Below are positions 1 to 5,472 of a stretch of DNA of 5,472 nt, one piece after another. The notes beneath the pieces were generated by a model, which worked only from the letters and a program-made list of their open reading frames with translations, was not told where the DNA came from and did not search any database. This DNA comes from an uncultured Clostridia bacterium. Its GTDB lineage: Bacteria > Bacillota > Clostridia > TANB77 > CAG-508. The number at the start of each line of letters is the position of its first letter. Positions within the stretch are counted from its first letter, which is position 1. The position numbers and the translations under genes were made by a program. The stretch spans positions 1 to 5,472 of the forward strand of contig CANRPQ010000080.1 in NCBI GenBank assembly GCA_947632525.1, read 5' to 3'.

Positions 1-1
1 A

Positions 2-75
2 TGGAGCAGGTAACGGGAATCGGACCCGTAACTTAACCTTGGCAAGGTTATGTTTTACCACTAAACTATACCTGC
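2..75 (-). tRNA. tRNA-Gly, anticodon GCC, CCA end encoded
   Basis: The minus strand folds into a complete cloverleaf. The 7-bp acceptor stem is GCAGGTA with TACCTGC, followed by discriminator T and an encoded CCA at 2-4. The D arm is GTTT/AAAC with loop AGTGGTA, which keeps the G18-G19 pair. The anticodon arm is TAACC/GGTTA with loop TTGCCAA, so the anticodon is GCC (41-43), reading glycine codons GGC and GGT. The variable loop is 4 nt, and the T stem is ACGGG/CCCGT. One oddity is the T loop TCCGATT, which has C where nearly all tRNAs have U55 (pseudouridine). All stems are perfectly paired, so this looks like a working gene. It has its own promoter at 100-128. Its terminator would lie beyond the left edge of the window. 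Confidence 0.97.
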
Positions 76-97
76 ATATGCTTTAAACAAAGCATAT
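76..97. repeat. 9-bp perfect inverted repeat abutting the tRNA 5' end
   Basis: ATATGCTTT and AAAGCATAT are perfect 9-bp arms around a 4-nt loop. The repeat ends exactly one base before the mature 5' end of the tRNA. On the minus strand it is not followed by a T run, so it is a poor intrinsic terminator for the upstream carboxypeptidase gene. The predicted tRNA transcript starts near position 93, inside the right arm, so the primary tRNA leader would keep only a shorter GCUUU/AAAGC hairpin. A transcript reading through from upstream would carry the whole 9-bp stem. A role in tRNA leader processing is possible but is inference. Confidence 0.6.
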
Positions 98-99
98 TT

Positions 100-128
100 A
101 TCATAGCAAATTTTTATTAAAAAGTCAA
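100..128 (-). promoter_or_regulatory. Sigma-A type promoter for tRNA-Gly, extended -10
   Basis: On the minus strand there is a -35 box TTGACT (123-128), a 17-base spacer and a -10 box TATGAT (100-105). Each box matches the vegetative consensus at 5 of 6 positions. The bases TGC directly before the -10 box also give an extended -10 motif (TGn). The expected start point is a G near position 93, about 18 bases upstream of the mature tRNA. The -35 box overlaps the end of the upstream coding sequence: its TTGACT contains the TGA stop codon (125-127) of the carboxypeptidase gene. This is the strongest promoter match seen in the window, and it suggests the tRNA is transcribed independently of the genes before it. 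Confidence 0.85.
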
Positions 129-1426
129 GGTAATAGGTTCAAAAAGTGTATAAAATAATCTTTTATGTTCTTTTTTTCTATTGTATTCTTATTTTCAATT
201 GCTAGTACACCAACTGTTTGGTCTTTTATTTTTATTTTTAAATTTCCTATAACTTGTTTTTCTGTTACTGGTGCTTCTAAATAATATAAACTATTAATTT
301 CAACTGAGATATTATCAATATCAGTACTTTTAACAGCTATTTTTTTATTTTGTAATTCCTCTAATTGTAGATATATCCTATCTGTTTTCCCTTTATTGAT
401 ATATATGCGGTTTTCATTTAGTTGTTTCCATTTTTCAAACTGTTCTTCTACTATTTTTTCTAAATCTATCATCTGATAATTTTTATATGCATATTCTATT
501 AATTTTATACTATCTTGTGTTCTGATTTTTTTTGTATCTGCTGCTAGCACAACAGTAATAATATCTAGTTCACCTCTTTTGCAAGCTGTTACTAAACATC
601 TATTAGCTCCATTTGTAAATCCTGTTTTTACCCCATATACACCATCTAAATATCCTAGTAATTCATTTGTATTAGTAATTGTTTTACTTTTTCCATTAAT
701 AGTTACTGTATAGCTTTTTGTACTTACAATTTCTTTGAACTTTGGAATTTTTAAAGCATAATCTGCCATACAAGCTAATTCATAAGCCGTGGTGTAATGT
801 CCCTTCTCATCTAATCCATGTGGAGTCACAAAATGGCTATTTACTAGTCCTAATTCTTTGGCAGTTTCATTCATCATATTAGCAAAGTTTTCTACACTTC
901 CGCCTACATGTATTGCTAGCTGTACAGCTGCATCATTTCCAGAGCATAACATTAATCCATATAATAAATCATGTACTGTTATTTTATCATTAGTTTTTAG
1001 TCCTAGCCTAGATCCGCCTGTTCCTGCTGCCTTTTTATCTATTGTTACTGTGTCTGTTAAATCAGCATTTTCTAATACCACTATTGCAGTCATAATTTTA
1101 GTAGTGCTAGCCATAGGTACCTGTTTTTGCCCATTCTTTTCATATAAAATTGTTTTTGAAGCTCTATCAAAAATTAGCCCTATTCTAGCATTTAGCTGAG
1201 GTTCACCAGTTGTTGTTTTTGCTACTTGTGCAGTTTCTTTTTTAATTTGATTAATATCTATAATTTCATTATCTTCTAAATTTGCATAGCAAATTGCATT
1301 GTTACTTAGAAATAAAATTGCAAATAATAATACAGCTATTTTAACTATAATACTGTTTTTTGAAATATTTGTATTCTTTGATTGTTTTATTTCTTTTTTC
1401 GGTATTATGTTTTTATAGTTTTTCAT
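125..1426 (-). CDS. dac: D-alanyl-D-alanine carboxypeptidase (class A low-MW PBP, peptidase S11)
   Basis: Serine DD-carboxypeptidase of the DacA/DacF/PBP5 family, which removes the terminal D-Ala from peptidoglycan pentapeptides outside the membrane and so limits cross-linking. Counting from the ATG at 1426 (433 aa), a basic N-terminus is followed by a hydrophobic signal segment (about 25-48, ending CYA). All three active-site motifs follow: STTK with nucleophile S107 and K110, SGN at 162-164, and KTG at 267-269. The region from about 300 to 410 fits the beta-rich PBP5 C-terminal domain, and the last 15-20 residues may form a short amphipathic membrane anchor. Length is normal for the family (about 380-440 aa). 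An in-frame TTG directly precedes the ATG, but the ATG sits 7 bases from the Shine-Dalgarno AAGGTGA (1434-1440), against 4 for the TTG, so I chose the ATG. The exact paralogue (dacA, dacB or dacF) cannot be told from sequence alone. The ribosome binding site lies in a hairpin, described separately. Confidence 0.95.
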   Translation of the reverse strand: MKNYKNIIPKKEIKQSKNTNISKNSIIVKIAVLLFAILFLSNNAICYANLEDNEIIDINQIKKETAQVAKTTTGEPQLNARIGLIFDRASKTILYEKNGQKQVPMASTTKIMTAIVVLENADLTDTVTIDKKAAGTGGSRLGLKTNDKITVHDLLYGLMLCSGNDAAVQLAIHVGGSVENFANMMNETAKELGLVNSHFVTPHGLDEKGHYTTAYELACMADYALKIPKFKEIVSTKSYTVTINGKSKTITNTNELLGYLDGVYGVKTGFTNGANRCLVTACKRGELDIITVVLAADTKKIRTQDSIKLIEYAYKNYQMIDLEKIVEEQFEKWKQLNENRIYINKGKTDRIYLQLEELQNKKIAVKSTDIDNISVEINSLYYLEAPVTEKQVIGNLKIKIKDQTVGVLAIENKNTIEKKNIKDYFIHFLNLLP

Positions 1427-1428
1427 CA

Positions 1429-1468
1429 AAAAATCACCTTTTAAATTATATTTTAAAAAGTGATTTTT
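1429..1468 (-). promoter_or_regulatory. 17-bp hairpin covering the carboxypeptidase ribosome binding site
   Basis: Positions 1429-1445 and 1452-1468 are inverted-repeat arms around a 6-base loop. In the minus-strand RNA all 17 positions pair, with one G-U wobble (1438 with 1459). In plus-strand RNA that position would be a C-A mismatch, so the fold favours the gene's own transcript. The 3' arm contains the Shine-Dalgarno AAGGTGA (1434-1440) and ends 3 bases before the ATG, so the folded mRNA would hide the ribosome binding site. The stem has only three G-C pairs and has an A tract on one side and a T tract on the other. It could therefore instead act as a weak intrinsic terminator for the upstream operon, or do both. 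The structure is visible in the sequence; the function is inference. Confidence 0.6.
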
Positions 1469-1487
1469 ATGATTACTTTGTTGTAAG

Positions 1488-1516
1488 ATTATCTATTTAA
1501 ATTTATTTATTTTGTA
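1488..1516 (-). promoter_or_regulatory. Weak candidate promoter for the carboxypeptidase gene
   Basis: In the roughly 100-base gap before the carboxypeptidase gene, the best promoter-like pair on the minus strand is TACAAA (1511-1516), a 17-base spacer and GATAAT (1488-1493). The -10 box matches at 5 of 6 positions, but the -35 box matches at only 3 of 6. A start near 1481 would give a leader of about 55 bases containing the whole ribosome-binding-site hairpin. In DNA this AT-rich such a match can arise by chance, and the gene might equally be read through from the upstream operon. Confidence 0.2.
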
Positions 1517-1530
1517 GTTCAGTTATAATC

Positions 1531-2859
1531 CTATATTTCCTTTCTCGCATCTCTTCTTTCTGCATCTCTCCAAGGTGTTCTTTCTTCATCCATATCATTT
1601 TCATATTGTGTATTACCCCTTGTTTCTTTAGCTTTACCAATTTCATCATCAACTCTTTCTTTTGCTTCAATAAATGATAATTTTTCTTCTCCTATTACAT
1701 AATCTACTATTCGTACAGCTTCATCTTTTTGATAACCCTCTTTAATTAGCGCATTTACCACTTCATCTGCATATTCTATTAAATACATTTCACTGTATTG
1801 TACTCCATCTTCTGACAAAGAAGTATTTTCTACTTTATCATAGGCTTCAGTTTGCTTATCTGGATCAGCATTTCTTGTTCTAATAGAAGTACTTGCATTA
1901 ACTGCATGTGAGTTATAATTTCTTCCTTTTACTTCTATTTCATGTGATAGCCACTCTCCATTTTTACCCTGTCTTGCCTCTTCTATTTCTAAATATCCAT
2001 AAGTATCAATATTAATATTTATTCTGATATCTCTGATATCTTTATCTACGTTATTTAATCCTTTCGTTCTCATTACTTGATATGGAACTTCTTTTGTAAC
2101 AGGATTTCCATCATTTCCTAAGCTAACTGTTTCTTGTCTTAGAAATGTTGTAGATGCTTCAAAATACTGCGATGGCTGTGCATTTCCATTGCTATCTAAA
2201 TATTCTGCTTTAACAGTACCATCATTATCACGATAAAAATATAAGTTCTTTTCCAAATTTGGATGATCTTTGTATAAATTGCTATTTTCTTTTACAAATA
2301 ATACACTATGTGTTGGTATTCCTTTAGATTCTGCTATTTGCTCCTGTTCAAGTTCTTCCGGTGTTTTTTCTGGTTGTTCTTCTTCTTTATTTTCTGGTTG
2401 CTTTTCTTGTTCTTTATTACTTTCTAGAGCTTTATTTTCCTTTTTTTGCATGATTTGCTCACGTTCTTCTTTTGTAAATATTCTATCATATTCATTTAAT
2501 TCTTGTGGCAATTCAAATCTAGCATTTTCTAAGTTTAGCATTTCTACAATTCTTGGATTTATTTGTTTTAATCTTTCTATATATTCTGGCATAAATTGTA
2601 ATTTTCCTTGTTCGTCTACCGTGGCAATTAAATTATTAGTTGCACCTGAGTAAATTTCGTAAGTATTAGTATTATCTTTTGTGTTCTCTATTTTAGCAAC
2701 AAAAATATCATTTTCTGCTAAATTACTTTCTTGAAATGTGAAGTCTTTATAGTAATTAATAGATTCAACGCTTCTTTCATTGCTATCTATCCCTTGTTCT
2801 ATTAATTCACTAATTGACATCACCTTTTCTAAGATTTCTTGCTCTTTATTTTCTTCCAT
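1531..2859 (-). CDS. Hypothetical soluble protein with charged linker, third gene of the operon
   Basis: I do not recognise a named family. The 442-aa product has no signal peptide, no membrane segment and no cysteine, so it is probably cytoplasmic. Residues 1-127 form an acidic N-terminal region with an alpha/beta look. Residues about 128-178 are a low-complexity E/K/Q/P linker. A mainly beta region follows (about 183-330, including YGYLEIEEARQGKNGEW at 287-303). Residues about 355-412 look helical, and the tail is highly charged (WRDAERRDARKEI). Segments near 68-97 and 205-235 resemble each other weakly (aromatic-rich strand, Gly turn, then YIE or YFE), hinting at an internal duplication. 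The ATG has a strong Shine-Dalgarno GGAGG (2865-2869) 5 bases upstream, in a 26-base gap after the preceding gene, so it belongs to the same operon as the membrane protein and hydrolase. An accessory role in a conjugation module is only a guess from context. Confidence 0.85.
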   Translation of the reverse strand: MEENKEQEILEKVMSISELIEQGIDSNERSVESINYYKDFTFQESNLAENDIFVAKIENTKDNTNTYEIYSGATNNLIATVDEQGKLQFMPEYIERLKQINPRIVEMLNLENARFELPQELNEYDRIFTKEEREQIMQKKENKALESNKEQEKQPENKEEEQPEKTPEELEQEQIAESKGIPTHSVLFVKENSNLYKDHPNLEKNLYFYRDNDGTVKAEYLDSNGNAQPSQYFEASTTFLRQETVSLGNDGNPVTKEVPYQVMRTKGLNNVDKDIRDIRININIDTYGYLEIEEARQGKNGEWLSHEIEVKGRNYNSHAVNASTSIRTRNADPDKQTEAYDKVENTSLSEDGVQYSEMYLIEYADEVVNALIKEGYQKDEAVRIVDYVIGEEKLSFIEAKERVDDEIGKAKETRGNTQYENDMDEERTPWRDAERRDARKEI

Positions 2860-2885
2860 TTATTCCTCCAGTTTTTATAGATTTA

Positions 2886-4262
2886 TTATTTTACATTAAA
2901 AGACATTACAAAGTCTGTTCCTTCTTTTAACTGCATAACAAAGGTTTTATTAACATTATTAATATTTTTTCCAGATGCATCACTAATTATAATATCGTAT
3001 AGATATATGTCACTTTGTTTTTCCACTTTTCCTGATGCTAACTTGTTTTCGCTAAAAAAGTTTTTCTTTACATAATTTTCAAAATCTGCTAATGTTTTAA
3101 AATTATTTGTTCTAAATGTTGGGTCTAGCTTATTATATGCATATTTATAATCCCCATCATTTATTGCATCAAATACTCTTTGTATATTCATAAGTACTTT
3201 GTTTTCATCTGTTGCAGAATTATATTTTTCTGTAAATTCTGGTAAGTCAATTGTATATGTGTCTAGAATTACGGTGTATTGCATAGGGGAAGTTTCTTGA
3301 AATATAATATATTTTCCATTATTATCTTCCGCTATATATTGAACTACATTTCCACTTACTTGTTTATTATATTTTACAATATTACTCTTTTTTAAGTAGT
3401 CCTCATTCTTAGATATATATTCATTAAATTCCTGAATTGTTGCAAATTTTTTAGCTTTATATTCTTCGTTCAGATAGTTGAAAAGTTTCTCTTTATTGTT
3501 TTCTAACATTTTTTTATATTTCTTAAAATATTCTTGTGTAATTTCATTACTGCCTACTGATGTATAATTTGTCTTATTATATATTCTGTCATCTATACTA
3601 GTAATATCAATCTTAACTTCTTCATTTATTTGATATTTATCTAAATTGTGTGCCTTTATATATTCGTCTAGATATAAATAAAATGTATTGTTTTGAGTAT
3701 CTAAAATGATTACAAAATAAGAAGGTTTTGTATTATTTTTAGAAAATTGGTCTACATTTACAAAATAGATTTCTACATTTGTATTAATCTGTGAATAATA
3801 TACATCCCCTATTATGAAATCATCACAGTAATATTCTTTTACAATATCTTCTATATTTTCTAATGTAATATCAAATTCATTAATATATTCTGATCCTAAC
3901 ATACCTAGTAAAGCCTTTTTTGTTTGTTCCTTTTGTTCTTTCTTATATTGCTCTTGGTCCATTGGCTCTTCGTCATATTCTTCCTCTGTTCCTAATATCA
4001 TGTAGTCTTCTATCTCTCCATTTAGCTCTGCAACAAAATTATAATATATATTTATAATTTTACTAATTCTAAAATAATCATTGTGTGAAGAAATTAGTCT
4101 ATATTTATTATCAATTTCAGTAGAAAATTCAAAGCCTTCTTCTTGGATTTCGTTTGCTTTATCATTATTTGAATTTACATTTTTTAATAAAACTAATATT
4201 GTGATTGCTAATATAATAATAAATAAAATTAATATAATTATACATTTCTTTATATTTTTCAT
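2886..4262 (-). CDS. Membrane-anchored protein with repeated NTF2-like domains, possibly TcpC/VirB8-like
   Basis: A 458-aa protein with a short basic N-terminus (MKNIKK), one long membrane helix (about 7-27) and a large outside part. The outside part appears to hold three copies of one unit. Copies 2 and 3 are clear: NYLNEEYKAKKFATIQEF (262-279) aligns without gaps with NKLDPTFRTNNFKTLADF (377-394). Copy 1 (about 118-142, LGSEYINEFDITLENI) is more diverged. The first two are followed at similar spacing by a strand ending ILDT (186-189 and 332-335), and the third by MQLKE (443-447). The pattern looks like the NTF2-like/DUF4878 type of fold. An acidic insert (92-118) interrupts copy 1. TcpC and Tn916 Orf13 are also anchored proteins with two NTF2-like domains encoded just after a wall hydrolase, so a VirB8-like role in conjugation is possible, though the cytoplasmic N-terminus here is very short. 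C7 lies before the hydrophobic stretch, so this is not a lipoprotein. Shine-Dalgarno AAGGAG (4269-4274) is 6 bases before the ATG. Confidence 0.85.
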   Translation of the reverse strand: MKNIKKCIIILILFIIILAITILVLLKNVNSNNDKANEIQEEGFEFSTEIDNKYRLISSHNDYFRISKIINIYYNFVAELNGEIEDYMILGTEEEYDEEPMDQEQYKKEQKEQTKKALLGMLGSEYINEFDITLENIEDIVKEYYCDDFIIGDVYYSQINTNVEIYFVNVDQFSKNNTKPSYFVIILDTQNNTFYLYLDEYIKAHNLDKYQINEEVKIDITSIDDRIYNKTNYTSVGSNEITQEYFKKYKKMLENNKEKLFNYLNEEYKAKKFATIQEFNEYISKNEDYLKKSNIVKYNKQVSGNVVQYIAEDNNGKYIIFQETSPMQYTVILDTYTIDLPEFTEKYNSATDENKVLMNIQRVFDAINDGDYKYAYNKLDPTFRTNNFKTLADFENYVKKNFFSENKLASGKVEKQSDIYLYDIIISDASGKNINNVNKTFVMQLKEGTDFVMSFNVK

Positions 4263-4277
4263 TATACACTCCTTATA

Positions 4278-5472
4278 TTAATTTGGTGGTCTTAAACCAT
4301 GAGTTAATTTACTACTTATTCCATTTCCTTTTGGTGCTTGTGACCTAATATTCTCACCTGAGCCTGCATTATATACTTTTCCATCACCTGCATAAATTTC
4401 GATATGCCCATAATTATAGTATAGAATATCTCCTGGTTCTAGTTCATCACGATTTGTTATAATTTGCCAACCTTTGCTTATTAATAAATTATTTAATTCT
4501 CCAGAACTGTTTGTATGTTCTGCATCATCTATATATCCTGCTTCTTGTAACACCCATGATACATAAGTAGCACAACAGCTATTTTGATATCCTGTTTTAG
4601 ATTCCTCAAAAGTTGTATTTAATCCACATTCTCCTCCTCTTACATGTTCTTCATATTCATTATTAAATTTTACACAGTATTTATAATTATTCTCTTCCAT
4701 ATATTTATGAATCATATCAGCATATGCTATAATTCCTGCCTTTATTTCAGTTCCATCTCTTGCAATATATTTATTGTTAAAGAAGAGATTACAATTTGCA
4801 TCTGTTCTAGCATCTCCTCCATTGAAATATTTAAATTCTGTTCTTAATTGTTCTGAATTTCCTCCACATTTATTATATGCTTCAGCAAAGGCTCTCATAG
4901 TGCCATCTATTCCATGCTGATAACATATAGCTACTAATGCATCTCTTTGATATGTCTCTAAAACAATTTTATTTGCCTGCAATTTCATATCAACACTATC
5001 TTCAAATCCTTGAAGTATAGTAGCATAAATAGCAAGAGCATCATCTAATTTTATTAAATCTCCTTCTTTTAATTTTGTTACATCAATGTTATATTGGCTA
5101 CATTCTTCTACCCAATTATAATATCCTTTTCCATATTCAGGATGGTTTATTTTTCCTTTTTCGGTACTTATAAATGTAGCTATTCCATAAGCAAAATTAT
5201 TATGTCCATTTGATCCATCTTCATATACTTTACAATAATCTATACCATTTTCTGTAATAATATTTTGTGCGGTTGGGAATGTTCCTCTTTCATAGTTCCA
5301 TAGCTCACCATTTTCCCATGATTTAATATAATTACTTAACGCATTTCCTGAAGCAGCAATACTTTTAAAATCTCTTATATTATATACACTAAGGTCAAGT
5401 TCAGTAACACCATAGCTTTTATCAGTATATTTATATAATGCATATCTAACTATATTCTCCAAATTTTGAGAA
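4278..5472 (-). CDS. Bifunctional peptidoglycan hydrolase (lysozyme-like + NlpC/P60-like), N-terminus missing
   Basis: The frame is open to the right edge, and the only candidate start (TTG at 5460-5462) has no Shine-Dalgarno, so the gene very probably begins outside the window. Counting from that TTG as residue 1, about 43-256 resembles phage (GH24/T4-type) lysozyme. IKSWENGELWNY matches the catalytic-Glu motif (E50), YED with D82 and AYGIAT (91-96) lie where the catalytic Asp and GYGHT motif are expected, and YQRDALVAICYQHG (171-184) matches the conserved DALV helix. About 285-390 is a papain-fold peptidase of NlpC/P60 type: C297 in SCCATYVSWVLQEAGY, the PGDI turn (343-346), H353 in GHIEIYAGDGKVYNAG, and N365 as likely third residue. 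A CHAP-type assignment within the same clan cannot be excluded. The product would cut both glycan and peptide bonds, as CwlT does in Gram-positive conjugative elements. The next gene starts 15 bases downstream. The fragment carries nine cysteines, unlike its neighbours. Confidence 0.88.
   Translation of the reverse strand, partial: SQNLENIVRYALYKYTDKSYGVTELDLSVYNIRDFKSIAASGNALSNYIKSWENGELWNYERGTFPTAQNIITENGIDYCKVYEDGSNGHNNFAYGIATFISTEKGKINHPEYGKGYYNWVEECSQYNIDVTKLKEGDLIKLDDALAIYATILQGFEDSVDMKLQANKIVLETYQRDALVAICYQHGIDGTMRAFAEAYNKCGGNSEQLRTEFKYFNGGDARTDANCNLFFNNKYIARDGTEIKAGIIAYADMIHKYMEENNYKYCVKFNNEYEEHVRGGECGLNTTFEESKTGYQNSCCATYVSWVLQEAGYIDDAEHTNSSGELNNLLISKGWQIITNRDELEPGDILYYNYGHIEIYAGDGKVYNAGSGENIRSQAPKGNGISSKLTHGLRPPN

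Noticed and set aside
2..75. tRNA-Gly as the attachment site of the element suggested by the right-hand genes
   Set aside because: Integrases usually use the 3' end of a tRNA, so an inserted element would lie to the left of position 2, not on the 5' side where these genes are. No integrase or repeat of the tRNA end is visible.
858..1199. Plus-strand open frame of 113 codons inside the carboxypeptidase gene
   Set aside because: It lies wholly antisense to a gene with all three active-site motifs, and its product looks like a frame shadow. No separate coding evidence.
1445..1450. Perfect -10 hexamer TATAAT on the minus strand in the hairpin loop
   Set aside because: The matching -35 position reads ATCATA, and transcription would start around 1438, inside the Shine-Dalgarno. 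It is probably chance in AT-rich DNA.
2023..2041. Short direct repeat of CTGATATCT
   Set aside because: It simply encodes a repeated Asp-Ile-Arg in the charged protein. Two copies are not enough to suggest a functional array.
2270..2653. Plus-strand open frame rich in Ser, Cys and Phe
   Set aside because: This is the antisense shadow of the E/K/Q linker of the charged protein. The Ser/Cys/Phe bias is what reversed Glu/Lys codons give.
4239..4262. Lipoprotein signal for the membrane protein (Cys at residue 7)
   Set aside because: The cysteine comes before the hydrophobic segment rather than after it, and no lipobox surrounds it. A plain membrane anchor fits better.
4081..4281. Short plus-strand frame over the start of the membrane protein
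   Set aside because: Its hydrophobic composition mirrors the AT-rich membrane helix codons on the other strand. It is a shadow, as is the 67-codon frame at 4644-4847.

Overview
The window is AT-rich throughout, uses the standard code (TGA, TAA and TAG all act as stops), and has strong GGAGG-type ribosome binding sites. Together with the protein types this points to a low-GC Gram-positive bacterium, most likely a Clostridia-type Firmicute (inference). Everything recognisable lies on the minus strand: one tRNA gene and four coding sequences. Reading in the direction of transcription (right to left), the order is a cell-wall hydrolase, a membrane-anchored repeat protein, an unrecognised charged protein, a D-alanyl-D-alanine carboxypeptidase, and tRNA-Gly(GCC). 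No gap exceeds about 105 bases.

Right part (5472 to 1531): three tightly packed genes form a probable operon, with gaps of 15 and 26 bases that each hold a good Shine-Dalgarno. The first is open at the window edge, so its N-terminus is missing. It joins a phage-type lysozyme-like domain to an NlpC/P60-like (papain-fold) peptidase domain. The second has one N-terminal membrane helix and an outside part that I read as three diverged copies of one NTF2-like unit. The third is a soluble, cysteine-free protein with a charged low-complexity linker. A muramidase/peptidase followed by a membrane-anchored NTF2-like protein is also the order of orf14 (CwlT type) and orf13 (TcpC/VirB8 type) in Tn916-like conjugative elements. 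The block may therefore be part of a Gram-positive conjugation module, but no ATPase, coupling protein, relaxase or integrase is in the window to confirm this.

Left part (1530 to 1): after a roughly 100-base gap comes a class A low-molecular-weight penicillin-binding protein with all three active-site motifs. Its ribosome binding site is buried in a 17-bp hairpin. Its TGA stop codon lies inside the -35 box of a near-consensus, extended -10 promoter that drives tRNA-Gly. The tRNA encodes its CCA end and has C instead of the near-universal U at T-loop position 55.

The sequence does not prove a new system. The points most worth following are the three-repeat membrane protein and its hydrolase partner, the hairpin over the carboxypeptidase ribosome binding site, and the tRNA promoter embedded in the preceding gene's stop codon.
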